Assembly: GCA_022494885.1 (NCBI GenBank)
Contig: JAGVSM010000871.1
Location: forward strand, 62,001 to 126,000
Reading direction: 5' to 3'
From: Micrasema longulum
Lineage: Eukaryota > Arthropoda > Insecta > Trichoptera > Brachycentridae
Length of the DNA: 64,000 nt
Shown here: positions 1 to 12,700 of the stretch, piece by piece
How positions within the stretch are numbered: the first letter of the stretch is position 1
How the letters are laid out: each line of letters starts with the position of its first letter
Translations under genes and position numbers: made by a program
Notes under the pieces: generated by a model
The model's input: the letters and a program-made list of their open reading frames with translations, nothing else
The model's database searches: none
Told to the model about the DNA's origin: nothing

Positions 1-154
1 TAATTCACAAATGTATCTCTAAATTGAGAAAAAATAGTATCTGAAGTAAATACGTTGATCTAAGGAAAGTTTTTAAGCAACACTTATGCACGTGTCGGGA
101 CAATAAATGCCAAAAATCAATGTAAATCATGGTAAAATATTCGAAATCAATTAC

Positions 155-299
155 CTGTGAAAACCGAATCCTTTAACACTTTTGACGCTCCTACTGCTCC
201 AACCAAACATACTGCAATTCCCCACAGTCGATTTTTATTTATTATAATGTAAATATCCAAGTTATTTACAAACAAAGCCAAGCACAACGACAAAAGCAT
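155..299 (-). CDS. Possible first coding exon of an unidentified membrane protein (partial)
   Basis: On the minus strand an ATG at 299 opens 48 codons, rich in Leu, Ile and Val, that run into a good splice donor (exon ends ACAG, then GTAATT at 154). The peptide begins MLLSLCLALFVNN and holds a second hydrophobic stretch around GIAVCLVGAVGAS, so two short membrane segments or a signal anchor are possible. The donor and the composition suggest a real 5' exon whose remainder lies left of the window. I do not recognise the family. A chance ORF is a real alternative, because there is no second exon to test the reading frame. Confidence 0.3.
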
Positions 300-3200
300 C
301 CGATAGAACCGTTATGTGTATGTTGTCAAACAAAACAATATGACCGCCAATTTGTTGCTAACCAACATCGCTTGCGTTCTATGAAACGTAGTGATAGGGC
401 TTCTCTATAGGTTGACGCATTATTACTCTGAGAAACCAACGCATTCCTACAATTAATACTTTTCTTAGGATATGTCGATGTTATTCGGTAATTTATCAGA
501 GAATCAAACCACAGTGATCCCATACAATCTCAACACACAAAAGTAGGCACAAACGAGAATTTTTACTAATTGTAATTTTTTTGCAACGCTTATTATTTTT
601 TCGATTAAAAATAACAAGATGATAGTAGCAAAGTTTACTTTATTAAAACGTTCAAATCCAAATATTATTTATTGATAGAACACATAATGTATGTTTACGG
701 ACATCACATCAATGTTGAATAATGTGTTATTAATCACAAAATATAACTTAGTTGCAATCATCTTAACAGTTCAATGTATTAATGAACTTATCTAATGATT
801 GGAATTTGAATGTACATTTATAACTAATCTAAATACATTAATTTAAAATAATTTTTGAAATACTTGAAATTAATTTATAAAAGAAATGGAAAAATATATT
901 GCAGATGTACCTAAACCTTTTGGATAATCCAATTCATGGCTCCGGTGGTTTGGACTCGGGATCAGAAGTCGAAGGTTCAATCAAAAATTTTCTTGCTCAC
1001 ATTTTCTAGTTATTTATTAATAGTTGAAAATGGGCACACTGAATTTTATTAGTACACTGTGACAAACATTTTTGTACAAAAAAATGTTTTTAATGAATTT
1101 AAACTGTCAATAAACTTCATAACTCGTAGGTATAAGTACAAATATCATATTTAAAATGTCTATACTAGTTATGAACATCTTTAGACGCAGGATCCAAATA
1201 ATTATTGTTCCACAAATAAATGCATAAAAAGTTACTTTGAAATTAAAAATCAGTCCTTAAAAACTTAGTACCTACTGGCATTGCATGCAAAACATTTTTT
1301 TTTATATTTAGTCTCTTTCACTAGACAAGCCCGTATCGAAAAATACATAATTAAAAATAATTTATAAAGATTGGTTACAAACTACATTTGACTACCATCT
1401 TTTTATTTTCTATTTATTTGGGAAACCAACAGTTCTACATACATATTTATAGTAAACAACAAATATATTGTATATATCAATTATCCTTTACTATTTTACA
1501 GCTAAAAGCTTTTTACCCATACATCATTCATTTATCCTTGGGTATTAGAAGGGACACTTTAAGAAATTTGAAGAATGAAAAACACATCACAGAAACAAAT
1601 TATTCATTTCTATTACTTCTTTCTTTCTTTCTTAGAAATCGCTAGAAATATATTAAAATAAACTTCAAGAAAATATTTTTTATTCAACAAAATGCATGTA
1701 ATAAAAATATTAGTAAACAATTACTAATTAATAACCATTATACAAAAAGTTGCACAAATACAGGATATACATTAGAATGTTAATATTATCATATGGCATA
1801 ATATTATAGTAAATAGTACATTTTGAACATGTAAAAACGTAATTACTAGAAATAGGATTTCTTACTTCAACTGTGTAAGTAATATTATGTTGTCTATCAA
1901 GATACCGTACAAATATAAATTCAAAAACATTGTTATAATATGCATAAAATGTTAAAAAAGTAAAATTATGGGAACACAATTTTTATGACATCACAAAGCA
2001 CATTTTTGACTTAGAGAGAAAAATTTTGGCACCAATAGTTTTTTTAAAGAATATAATAAATTTTAACATTACATTATAAAGCACTGAATCACTTGTTAAT
2101 AAATAAAATATTGATCAGAATACAGTTTAAACACTACAGAATAAGTTTGAAAAATCTTTATATTTACTTTCAAATCATTTTAATGGGTTGATGAAAACTT
2201 TTGCATGATTTTAAAAACTTGATTGTTCTTGCAATCATTATTATAAATAGTAAATTGATAAGTTTAAAGAATTAAAAAATATGTACACTTGAATTCAGTT
2301 AACAAAAAATGATTTCCATTGAAATAGGAGCATATAAGGCAAAAAATACACAAAAATACATAATAAAAATACATATTAAAGAAAGCATAGATGTACTTTT
2401 AAATTAGCAGGTATGTTTATATAAAAAAAATGCACATTAACAATTATACTCTGTATAGTATATTATGTAAATCAGACTGTTAAAATTACATATTATGGAA
2501 AGAACTCGCCCTATTTACATTATTTTTAGTATATTTAAATTAAGATTATTTTTTTTAAATCTAGAGATTGTCGAATGATATAAGGACTATGGAAAAAACT
2601 TTTTTGAAAAATCAAATGTTTATGCTTTTTTGCATCTATTTTCTATTTGCAATACGTCATTTGATTTCAAGTAGATTTCACTTTAATTGACAGACATATT
2701 TTGTACCCTCTTCGTTACATTAGATATTAAAATTCTCAAATTTAGATAGTTAAAATACATGATATTAGATCTATAGACGGTATTTTATGATCTTTGAGAA
2801 TCGTAGTTATGTAAGAGAATACATGACATTAGAATCTACAGAACATAAATAAATACACACAATACTACGTTTATTATAACTAGGGACAGATTACTTTTTT
2901 TGTAGAACTTATTGAATCAAGTAATTAGATGAACATTGTTTGGAGATAATTATTCACCTTTGATAATTTATGTAAATTGTTAGGTCTAAACCCAAAGTAA
3001 AATAATAATAATCTAATATAAATAGTTGCTAGCCATAGGTATGGCATTAAAATGGCACTTTTTTATATTCTAAGTTCACATAGCAAATTTTTTAAATACG
3101 GACAGAAATTGTTCCATGTGCAAATCATAAATAAATTGCCTTAATTTTCTTCATAAAATAATGTTTTTCTTAAAAATTATGTATAAAACGCACATGAAGA

Positions 3201-3718
3201 TTGAAAAATCTAGTATATTTGTTTCCCTTTACACAGTATGTTGTACTAAATATGTAATTTTCTACCAATACTTTACTATAAAAATAAGAAAACATTGATT
3301 TACTTGATTAAATATATAAAATAAAAAACAGTAAATTGACAAAACATGTATTATATACATAGATATCTCATTGTATAAAAACTCTAAGGAAACTAGCCAA
3401 CCATATGTGATGTTAAATTCATCAAGTTTTCATTTTAATTATCATTTTAGAGAGAACCTTAATCAGTAAAAATAAATAAAATATGACTGTTAAATCCATA
3501 AACATTTAGCACACAAGATCAATAATGGTGGCAGTATTGATAAATAATAGTTATTTTAGAATTTTGGTATACAGCATAATAATTGTTTTATTAATATTTA
3601 TAATCACTAGATATGTTATTGTGGTAGGTAACTTAGTAGTAAATTTGTTCTTATAAAATACATATTTTTTATAAACTCACCATACACAGTATCCATATTT
3701 ACTTTAAAAAATAAATAT
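300..3718. other. AT-rich intergenic stretch; DGAT1 3' UTR at its right end
   Basis: No supported gene. The sequence is dominated by A/T runs and short ORFs without family resemblance. The segment just left of 3718 must contain the DGAT1 3' UTR; a minus-strand AATAAA near 3586-3592 is a possible polyadenylation signal. A degenerate tRNA-like stretch near 930-990 (GGTTCAATC box) may be an old SINE. Confidence 0.5.
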
Positions 3719-6700
3719 TTATTCTTGTGATTGGGTAAAGTGTGAAATAACGTAATCGTGATAGTACATCATGATAGCTAAAGGTTGACCTAATATTATG
3801 GAGCTCCATACTATCAAATTACCAAACCTGGGACCATAGTGAACTTCTGCATATCGAGACAAGAAGGATAAGGGTATTTGTGCCATCATTCCCATAAATG
3901 CCCAAACTCTATATGTTTGTAGAGGAACACTCACCTAAAAATATTTAAAAAATACAATTTGAAATACCAAGAGAAAAATGGTCCTGAGTCTATTGTAGGT
4001 ACCTCTCTTTTAACAATTTGTAAACTGACAACTTCAACGTTGTCTAGTTCATTAAGTCGACAATTTCTTTCAGGTAAAATCTTCTTCCATCTGACAGGGA
4101 TAAATCGTCCATATAAGTGATTATTGGGAGCTTACTATGTTTTTATTTTATGTTTTACATCAATAATAATGTTTTTACACTACATATCTATAAATACCTA
4201 TTATTAGTTAAAAAATGAACCACCGTTTGCATTGCGAATAATAAAATATTATAACACAGTTTTTTTACTACTTTGCAGGAACCAGGAATAGGCGTCTGTT
4301 TAGATCCCCTGTTTATTAGTAAGGAAGATCGAAGTTTAAGTCCTCTCCGGGACTACCTTTTGTTTGCAATTGTCTATTTTGTAAATGAATAAGTTTTTTT
4401 AAATAAAATATTTGTGTTAATTTGAAAAATATTTTAACTGCTACTACAAGCCACAAGCACCATATATTAAGTTACAGCTTATTTACCAAATTAAAAATAG
4501 CCCTATTTAGAATGTTCCTATACTGCCTCTATGGACATTTTATGCTTATCTTAAAACTCAGCTCGCCACTGCTATCTGATTCACCACATAGATCATTGCA
4601 AAATGCCATAAAAAACAATCATATTACAAAATCGCAAGTTACTGATAAGTCGTAAGATGCATATTAAATAAGGACATTTACATACCAGATATTCGTGGAA
4701 CAGTGCAGATATCAGGAATACAATAATACTAGCCACACTCTTGCTGTGGCCATGTTCTACGACAGGAATGTATACATGACGGACTGCCCAGCGATGTACC
4801 GGCATATTCCAAGTGCGCCAGAATGTATCGATGTTGTTTGCATTCCACCAATCATTGTAGAAATTACGATCAGCAAAATGCATCAGCTCTCCCATCAAAT
4901 TAAGGAATGAGTGGAAGTTAATGTAGAAAAAACAAAGCCATATCAAATGATTTGGAATCTGAAAATAATAATAAGCGTAATATGTGTAAGAAATGTTTAG
5001 AATATACCTATTTGAACATTTTTCTAATATTTTTTTTTACTTACCGCCAACTTTAAGAGCCTCTCTGTTAACCGCATATAATCCATTTTAGAGAATGGGG
5101 TGAGTGAATTTTGTACAGACGGGACCATCCATTGTTGAAAAAGTGACATTGCCAAGTGAACGCCAATCACAACTTCCAAAATTCTTTTTATAAGGAATCT
5201 TTTTCGGATCCTACAAACAAAACGTATGGCATAACTACTAGAGATGTACATTACATATTATGGAGAAAATTACTGCTTAGTTTTATGTTTACCTGGTGGT
5301 TCTTGGGAAATTTAGCTCATAGCAAAGCGTCGGAGCACAAATGAAATAAAATATATCTTTTGTATTTAAGTTGTCAGGATATCTCACTATCGAATCATCC
5401 ACCTCATCGTGAATACCATTACGAACATCCTCATACACTTCTGCAATAATAATAATAATTTAATAGTTATATTAAATTTACAGATAATGTTGAATAACAA
5501 CATTTAGTTATAATTTGTCCAAAAATAAATTAAATAACTATTTTATTAAAAATTATTTGCCATCAACAACAATTTTTTTTAAACTTGGTTACTATTTGTT
5601 TGATTTTTTTATTTAATCGAGGTATAGTTTCAGAAATGAAATACTCATCCTGAAACTTAAATAAAGCATTCAATTTATAAATAAGCATGTGCAATAAAAG
5701 TCATCCAAGAAAAATCAAATTATTTATTAGTCTGCACTCAATTACAAGGCATTTTGTGCAATCACAAAAATTTAACAAAATATTTCTGAAATATTAAAAA
5801 ATAAGTGCACTTTAGTAAAAAAACTGTTTTAGTTACAACTAAAATTTAAACCAAAAAGTATGTAACCCATATTTTTTTTAAATAAAACTTATATGCATCA
5901 AAATGATAATTATATTAATATGCCAAACATACATTTTATCTGTGTTAAAAAAAAATAGAGATAGACAAGATAGAAAAAATACTATGAATAAAACTCTATA
6001 TTTTGTGTATTTTCACTAAGACATTTTTCATGCATCATTTCATTTATGCATGCCGTGTACCCATATTTCTTGGCCTTCATCTATTTCCAAAAAAAAAGTC
6101 AATTTTTTCTTCAGCTCCATTTTACACAACTTACATTTCTTAATTCCAACAAATCTATAATAACAAGCAAAATGTATTTTTTTAATGTATTGAAAAGTTT
6201 TTTAAATGATAAATCATCCTAAGTACAGAATTATAGTCTTCAGTATTTGAATTTATTGCTGAAAGTTTTTATTAGAAGTTTATTATAAATATGAATTGAT
6301 GATTGATATTTTATTTAAATCACAAATTGAACAGTCAGGATAAGGAAACAGGAAAAATTGATTAGCACAAAATAGGTAGATAGTGTGTCCAACACCAAGG
6401 TGCAAATAAAAATTACAGTGAGATTAAAACACAAACATCAAGATAATGAGGAAATAAGAAAGAAATGTGCTGTTATTGATGCAGACAGAAGGCACAATAC
6501 AAAACTTACGATCATCGACAAATGCTGGGTCTACACTGTCTGAAATAACTGAAATTTAAAATATTTTAATAATTATGGTATAGTATGGCGGGTTTGCTAT
6601 ATATAATAAATACTTTATTGAGATTATTACTGTAATACACATAAGTAAATCAAATAAGCGTGATTTGAGTATAATTTATTAGAAAATAATCATTTCAATA

Positions 6701-9700
6701 ATATCTCATAAACGGTATAAAACAAAATACAATAGTGCCCAAAATACAAGACCACTATTGAGCTGATGCATCATAAAAACATCACAACCTATGTGTTTAT
6801 ATTTTTTTTATTTACTATTAATAGTTATATGACCAAACTAGTAATTATCTTAAAGAAATTTCAAATTTAGTTATCAGTATATTTTTTTAAATTACCATTA
6901 TTGTAGGTCAATAGGATTCTTTATAACAAGTTGAATTTACTACGGCAAAAAATAGTAAGTTGTAGTAAAGCGGGGAAAAAACATTGGACCTCTGATCCGG
7001 AGTCGACGACACTACCACGGGAACACAACTCAACTACAACTAAGGTATAACTTATCAAATCATTTTAGTAAATTCAACACTTACTCCAGTTTGGTGCTGA
7101 TAAACTCTGTCGACGCAGAGTACTTTTAGGGGTGATTTTCTTTTGTGATTGTCGGCACCAATAGTTGACCTGAGCATAACTCCACAGTTTAAGGAAGATC
7201 ACAAGATATAGCATGCATACAGACATAGCTCCAACTAAAAATTTTATAACAGCAATTATATTACTTAAATACTACTCAAGGAAAATGACAATATATATAT
7301 ATTAAATAAATAAAATAAATAAATAAATATTATTAAAGGTGGTTTACATAGTGGGGTTTTTTCCTTTTTTTTGTGGTGAGTTTAAAAATAACATACAATA
7401 CATTTATTTATTAATGTTTAAGGACTACTGTGGCTTTGCATCATTTTGGAACAATTTCATAGTAATAAATTCAAGTTTCCTCTCAAACATAACCATAATA
7501 CACGCTTCACGTCTAATGATGGCTTGGTAGTACCAAAAGTATGTAATAAATATGGAAATAGAACTCTCAAATATTTAGTACCTAGAATTTTAAATTTATT
7601 ACCAAAAGAACTTAAATTTAACTCACATTGTAACAAGAGCAAAATAAGAGAGTGGCTACTCGATCAAGAGTTTATATATGAATAGTAGCTTAGGTGTAAA
7701 TATTTTAATTTTTCATATATTTTCTTGTATTTAAAAAATAAATTTATACATTATTATTTGTATAAACATGTTTATTCTGATCTTTCCGGCTGTTAATTTT
7801 TATCTGTTATTCATTGTTTTTATAAATGTAAATAATATTATTAAGTCAGTATAAATATAATCTTCACCAATAAGCTACAAAAAGTGGCTTGGTGGGATTT
7901 TAGTTTTAGTAAAAATATAACAAGTGAAATTTTTTTTAAATTGTAAAAATGTATAAGTATGCTATTAAATCAAATAAAATTTAAAAAAATGCTGTGCACA
8001 CAGTGCTATATTGGTATAATACAATGATATTATTACAAAAAACAAAAACCTGACGCAGCACCAATTACGTACACAATACAATATGTATTGATATCTCCAT
8101 TGTTGTGAATAAGGAGTGTGGCCTATGGAGTGATGTGTGTAAAATGTGGTGTTTGTTTTATATAGCAGATTTAGTATTTTTTGTCTTTGTTATTTACCTT
8201 TATTTATTTTTTTATAGGCTAAATTTTATTATTCTCAATGAGACTCAGCTTCCGTTTAAAGCTCAGTCGTTAAATAAGTCAAGATCGTACATCTTCTCTA
8301 ATTGGACACATCTCACTCACTCACTTACAATACATATTTACAATATATTTCCTTACACATTATGCATTACAATATAAAATAAAACTGTAATTAATAATTA
8401 CAAAAATTATAATTACCAAAGCTAAAATCCTTCTCCTTATAATGTAATGTAACCACAGGAAGAATAACAAGGGTAATGATGTTTAAAATATGGCTCCATG
8501 ATCCAATTTTATGTGACAGAATACCCTATAACAATCAGAAAACTTATTTTTATGTGTAGATTTTTGTGAGTTATATATTTCGTATAAGATCTCTTTGTTT
8601 CTGAATTTATTTTTAAATAATTTCATAAACCTTAATAAAGTAGTAAATTTTCTTTACTGTAATATAGACAAAAAAAAGTTTTTTTTTAAATTTATGAGGT
8701 ATTTTCAGACTGCATTTAATGTCTACAAATGTGATGGCATCTAATTTACTAAAATTTATAGTAACAAAATACTTGAATTATGCTTACCACTGCAAGGCCT
8801 TTTTCAATCATTAAACTCAACAGGATTGGAATGATAGAAACTGCAAAAAAACATTTAGCTTTAAAATTTTAGAAACTTGAAGATTATCAACATAGGTAGG
8901 TCTATGATTAAAATATAAAAATTGTAAATAATCAATTTAAAAAACTAAACCACAAAACTGAAATAACCGTGTTGGATTAATAAGTAAAGCTGGTATACAG
9001 ATTAGTATGGAAACAAAACTATATTACACTGCCATAGTAAAAAAGTCAGAGTTACATTCTTGATTCTCTATTATTGTCATTTTCACATTTCCCATTTTCG
9101 GAATGTAACATGTTCCATTCTCAAGAGCTATCAAATGAATGTATTTATATGATTAAAACAAACAACATATGCACTGTTCTTCTTTTTTCCAATTGTTATT
9201 TTTTATGTGTAAATACTTCTTATTTAGGTTTAATATTAATCAAGTTGGTATTTTTAAAAAGCTCTAACAAAGCCACAAAAATGGCTTGGTGAGATTTACT
9301 TTTAAATTTTAAAAAATACAAATAGTACTAGGTAAACAAAAAAAATACAACTTAATATATATTTCCTTTAAAAAACAGCCCAACTGAGGGAAATTGGGAA
9401 AGCATTAGCTTTTCAAAATTTTCTTAAAATCTAAAAATCATAATTATTGACATAACTTTTAATTATTACATAACTTTTCTAAAAATCATAATTATTGTGC
9501 TTGCATATTTCTTTATTTATGCCAAAAGTGATAAATCAAATATTTTATTTAACATTTCATACGTTCTCGTAAATTAAGATACCTACATAAGTCATAATTA
9601 AAATGACATACACTAGGTGAGTCGATGTTTATGTACCTACCTATGTAGATTTGTAATTATTGCTCTATTTTTATTATTATTATTATTTCCATGACTTCCG

Positions 9701-12700
9701 TATTTATAAAACTCAAACTATAGTAAGACATTAAGTAATTGAAGCATTGAAAGAGGAACTTACATATTGTAAGCTCTTATACTTGATCAAACCATCCGTC
9801 ATGCCTATGGAATTTTATAAAACCTTGCATGGTATAGAATATTTTTCAACAAACTAAAATTTCTAAAATATAAGAGATGTCCATTGAATGCATGACATTA
9901 TTCGCCAATAACACATTTCAAAGCTTTCTTTTTTTCTTTCTCATAGATATAATGAAATACAACTATTTAACGGACACTTTTTTTTTAAGAAAAAAGAGAA
10001 ATACTCGAGTTCTTATTACTTACTCAAATATTTAAATTTTCAGACCATTTCCTAATAGTCATAAATAATTTGTGCTGGAAAGATGGAAATCGAGTTGTGG
10101 TAGAGTGGGATTTGAGCCTCGGACCTTTGGTCCGTGAGTCCACAATACTACCACGGGACCACAACCCGATTTATATTAAATAATAAAAATGTATAAAATA
10201 AATAATGAAAAATCCAATTAAAATGAGGTTGTGGTACAGCTTAGACCAAAATCAGATGGTCTAAAAAAAGGGGGGGGTTTCATAAAATATTATTAAGTTA
10301 TTTGTATAAATACCGATTTACTTAAATATTAACAACGCTGTTGTATACGGTAATCTAGTTACACCAAATGAATGCCCTATGACATGCAAATATAGACAGA
10401 GCTGGACCATTATAGGTTCAGTTGGCACAAAGAACTTTTGGAACAAACACTTGCTTACATGGGAGGGGAGAAAAATATACTTGTATTCATTTTCAAATTA
10501 GTTTATTCCCGTCCCTTTTCCGGCGCTAGATATGGACATGTGTAGGGTACCTAAATTTATTTTGTATTGAGCCCTTTTATACTCACACGAAAGAAGGATT
10601 ATTGATGGATGCTCTGAGCTACCAGTATTTTTCCCCGTAACTACATTGAACCACTGCATAGGATCCACCATAATACCGTACCTGAAAAATAAATCATTCA
10701 ATAACACTTACCAACTGAAAATTGTAATGTCATCCAAAATATAATATAATACCATACATTTTGCACCCCGAGAATAATGGCACAACTCAAAAAACTCGAG
10801 AGCAATTACAAACACTTTCGCTCTATTGGTAAACTTACATTCATTCACAAAAACAAATGCACCAATTAAAATTTGCTTAATAAATGTTATTAAATATTTG
10901 TAAATAACCATGTGCTATCCTACGAGGGGGGGTGAAGGTTTCAGACTCCCCAAAACAAGAATCCAGGCAACTCAAAACAGTCTGTATCATAATGGACTTA
11001 GTATGTATAATGAGTTGCCAAAAGAAGTTACATCGTTTCGTGGGGTGACGATGATTTTTGTTAAAAACAAATATTTATGTAAGTAGATAGAGTGTCATTG
11101 AAAAATGTCTGGATTTTATAACAATGTTTTGTTTTTGAAATAATTTTTGGATATATACAGGGTGTTCTTTAAACCCTGTCACATCCGAAACCACGATGAT
11201 CAGTATGGGCAAGAAGACATATTAGCATATTTTAAAAAATATTTAGAACGAAGAAAATTTGTAAAAATAAAATATTAAAAAGAACAAATGGTTGCTTACT
11301 TCTGCAGGGGAGAAGCGAAGGGGGCGCGGCCGCGCGGTTGACGGTGTGGCAGACTCTCCTCTCTCCCTCTTCGGTTCTCCCCTGCAGAAGTTAGCAACCA
11401 TGTGTTTTTATAAATATTTTATTTTTTAAATTTTATTCGTTCTAAAAATTCATTTTAATGTGCCAATATGTCTTCTTGCTCATACTGATCATCGTGGTTT
11501 CGGATGTGACAGGGTTTAAAGAACACCCTGTATATTGTTTATTAGTCAAGGTATAACTAGGTGTTCAAATTTTATTTGTACGACTATCTAAAATAATTAC
11601 ATTACTTTCCGGCTTTTCTTACCTGTCTCTTCATCAGGATACCAATTAAACCAACATGCAAAACCCACTATACACCTTCACCATAGCTGTTGCACAAAAA
11701 TATAAAACCAACACGGATTAGGTTACAAAAATATTTTATGTTGTGGGAGAAATAGTTGAAAAAAGAGGGAGGAGATGAAGGGAGGGGCGTGAGTTTCATA
11801 GGTCAAGTTGGTAAATGGTTATATAAAAATATTTAATAACATTTAGTAAAATGTTTGGCCACAAAATTAATGCTTTAAACATTAATAAAATTTGCTTAGT
11901 TTTAAATGTCATCAGAAATAACAATAGCATAATCTTCATTATGCCAATATTATTTCATGAATTTGGGTAAAATATTACAATATAACAGCGTCATTTTTGC
12001 TTTTAATAGTGCGGATAGAAAATATATCCAGGAATATTTCTGAATACTTAACTTGAAAACATAAATTTTTGATCTATTCAGTGGATGTGTGCCATTATTA
12101 TCGCTCAGGAGCGATTTTTTATTCCGTTCTCTGTTGGACAATTCATCGTGATCGTAGAACAATGACGGATTTGCGAAAATTTGACATTGACTTTCTTTTA
12201 TATTTGATCTTGGAAAAGTTATATAAAGGCTTTATATTCCAGGTTTAAAAATATATAAATAACTAACTAAATAAATAACTAAAGTATCAAATTATATACT
12301 TTTGTACTTATCAAATTGTGACAAAGTGTCAACAAAAAAAAATACCGCTCTCATGTAACTTTAAAGAAAAGTACATGATTCGTTTTTCTATGATCATGAT
12401 GAATTATAAACAGGTACAACATTTTGATAGAAAATTATATGGGACACAATTATAAATGTATTGATGGAATTGATAAAAAAATATATATCATCAAAATGTG
12501 GACTAACTTTATCAGGTTTTCAAGAAATAAACGGATTCCACCCATTCCAAGTAGTAAAAATCCCCAGTTGACCAATCCTGTGAAGTTGCTGAACCCTGAA
12601 CTCCATGAGAACAAGGAATCTTGAGGCTTGTGACATCTTCAAACATATACAAAAAGTATTTATTACTACTAAACAATCATCGCTAAGTCCATATGCAAGC

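Noticed and set aside
1388..1979. ORFs of 83-85 codons on both strands
   Set aside because: Low-complexity AT-rich translations without start context, splice sites or family resemblance.
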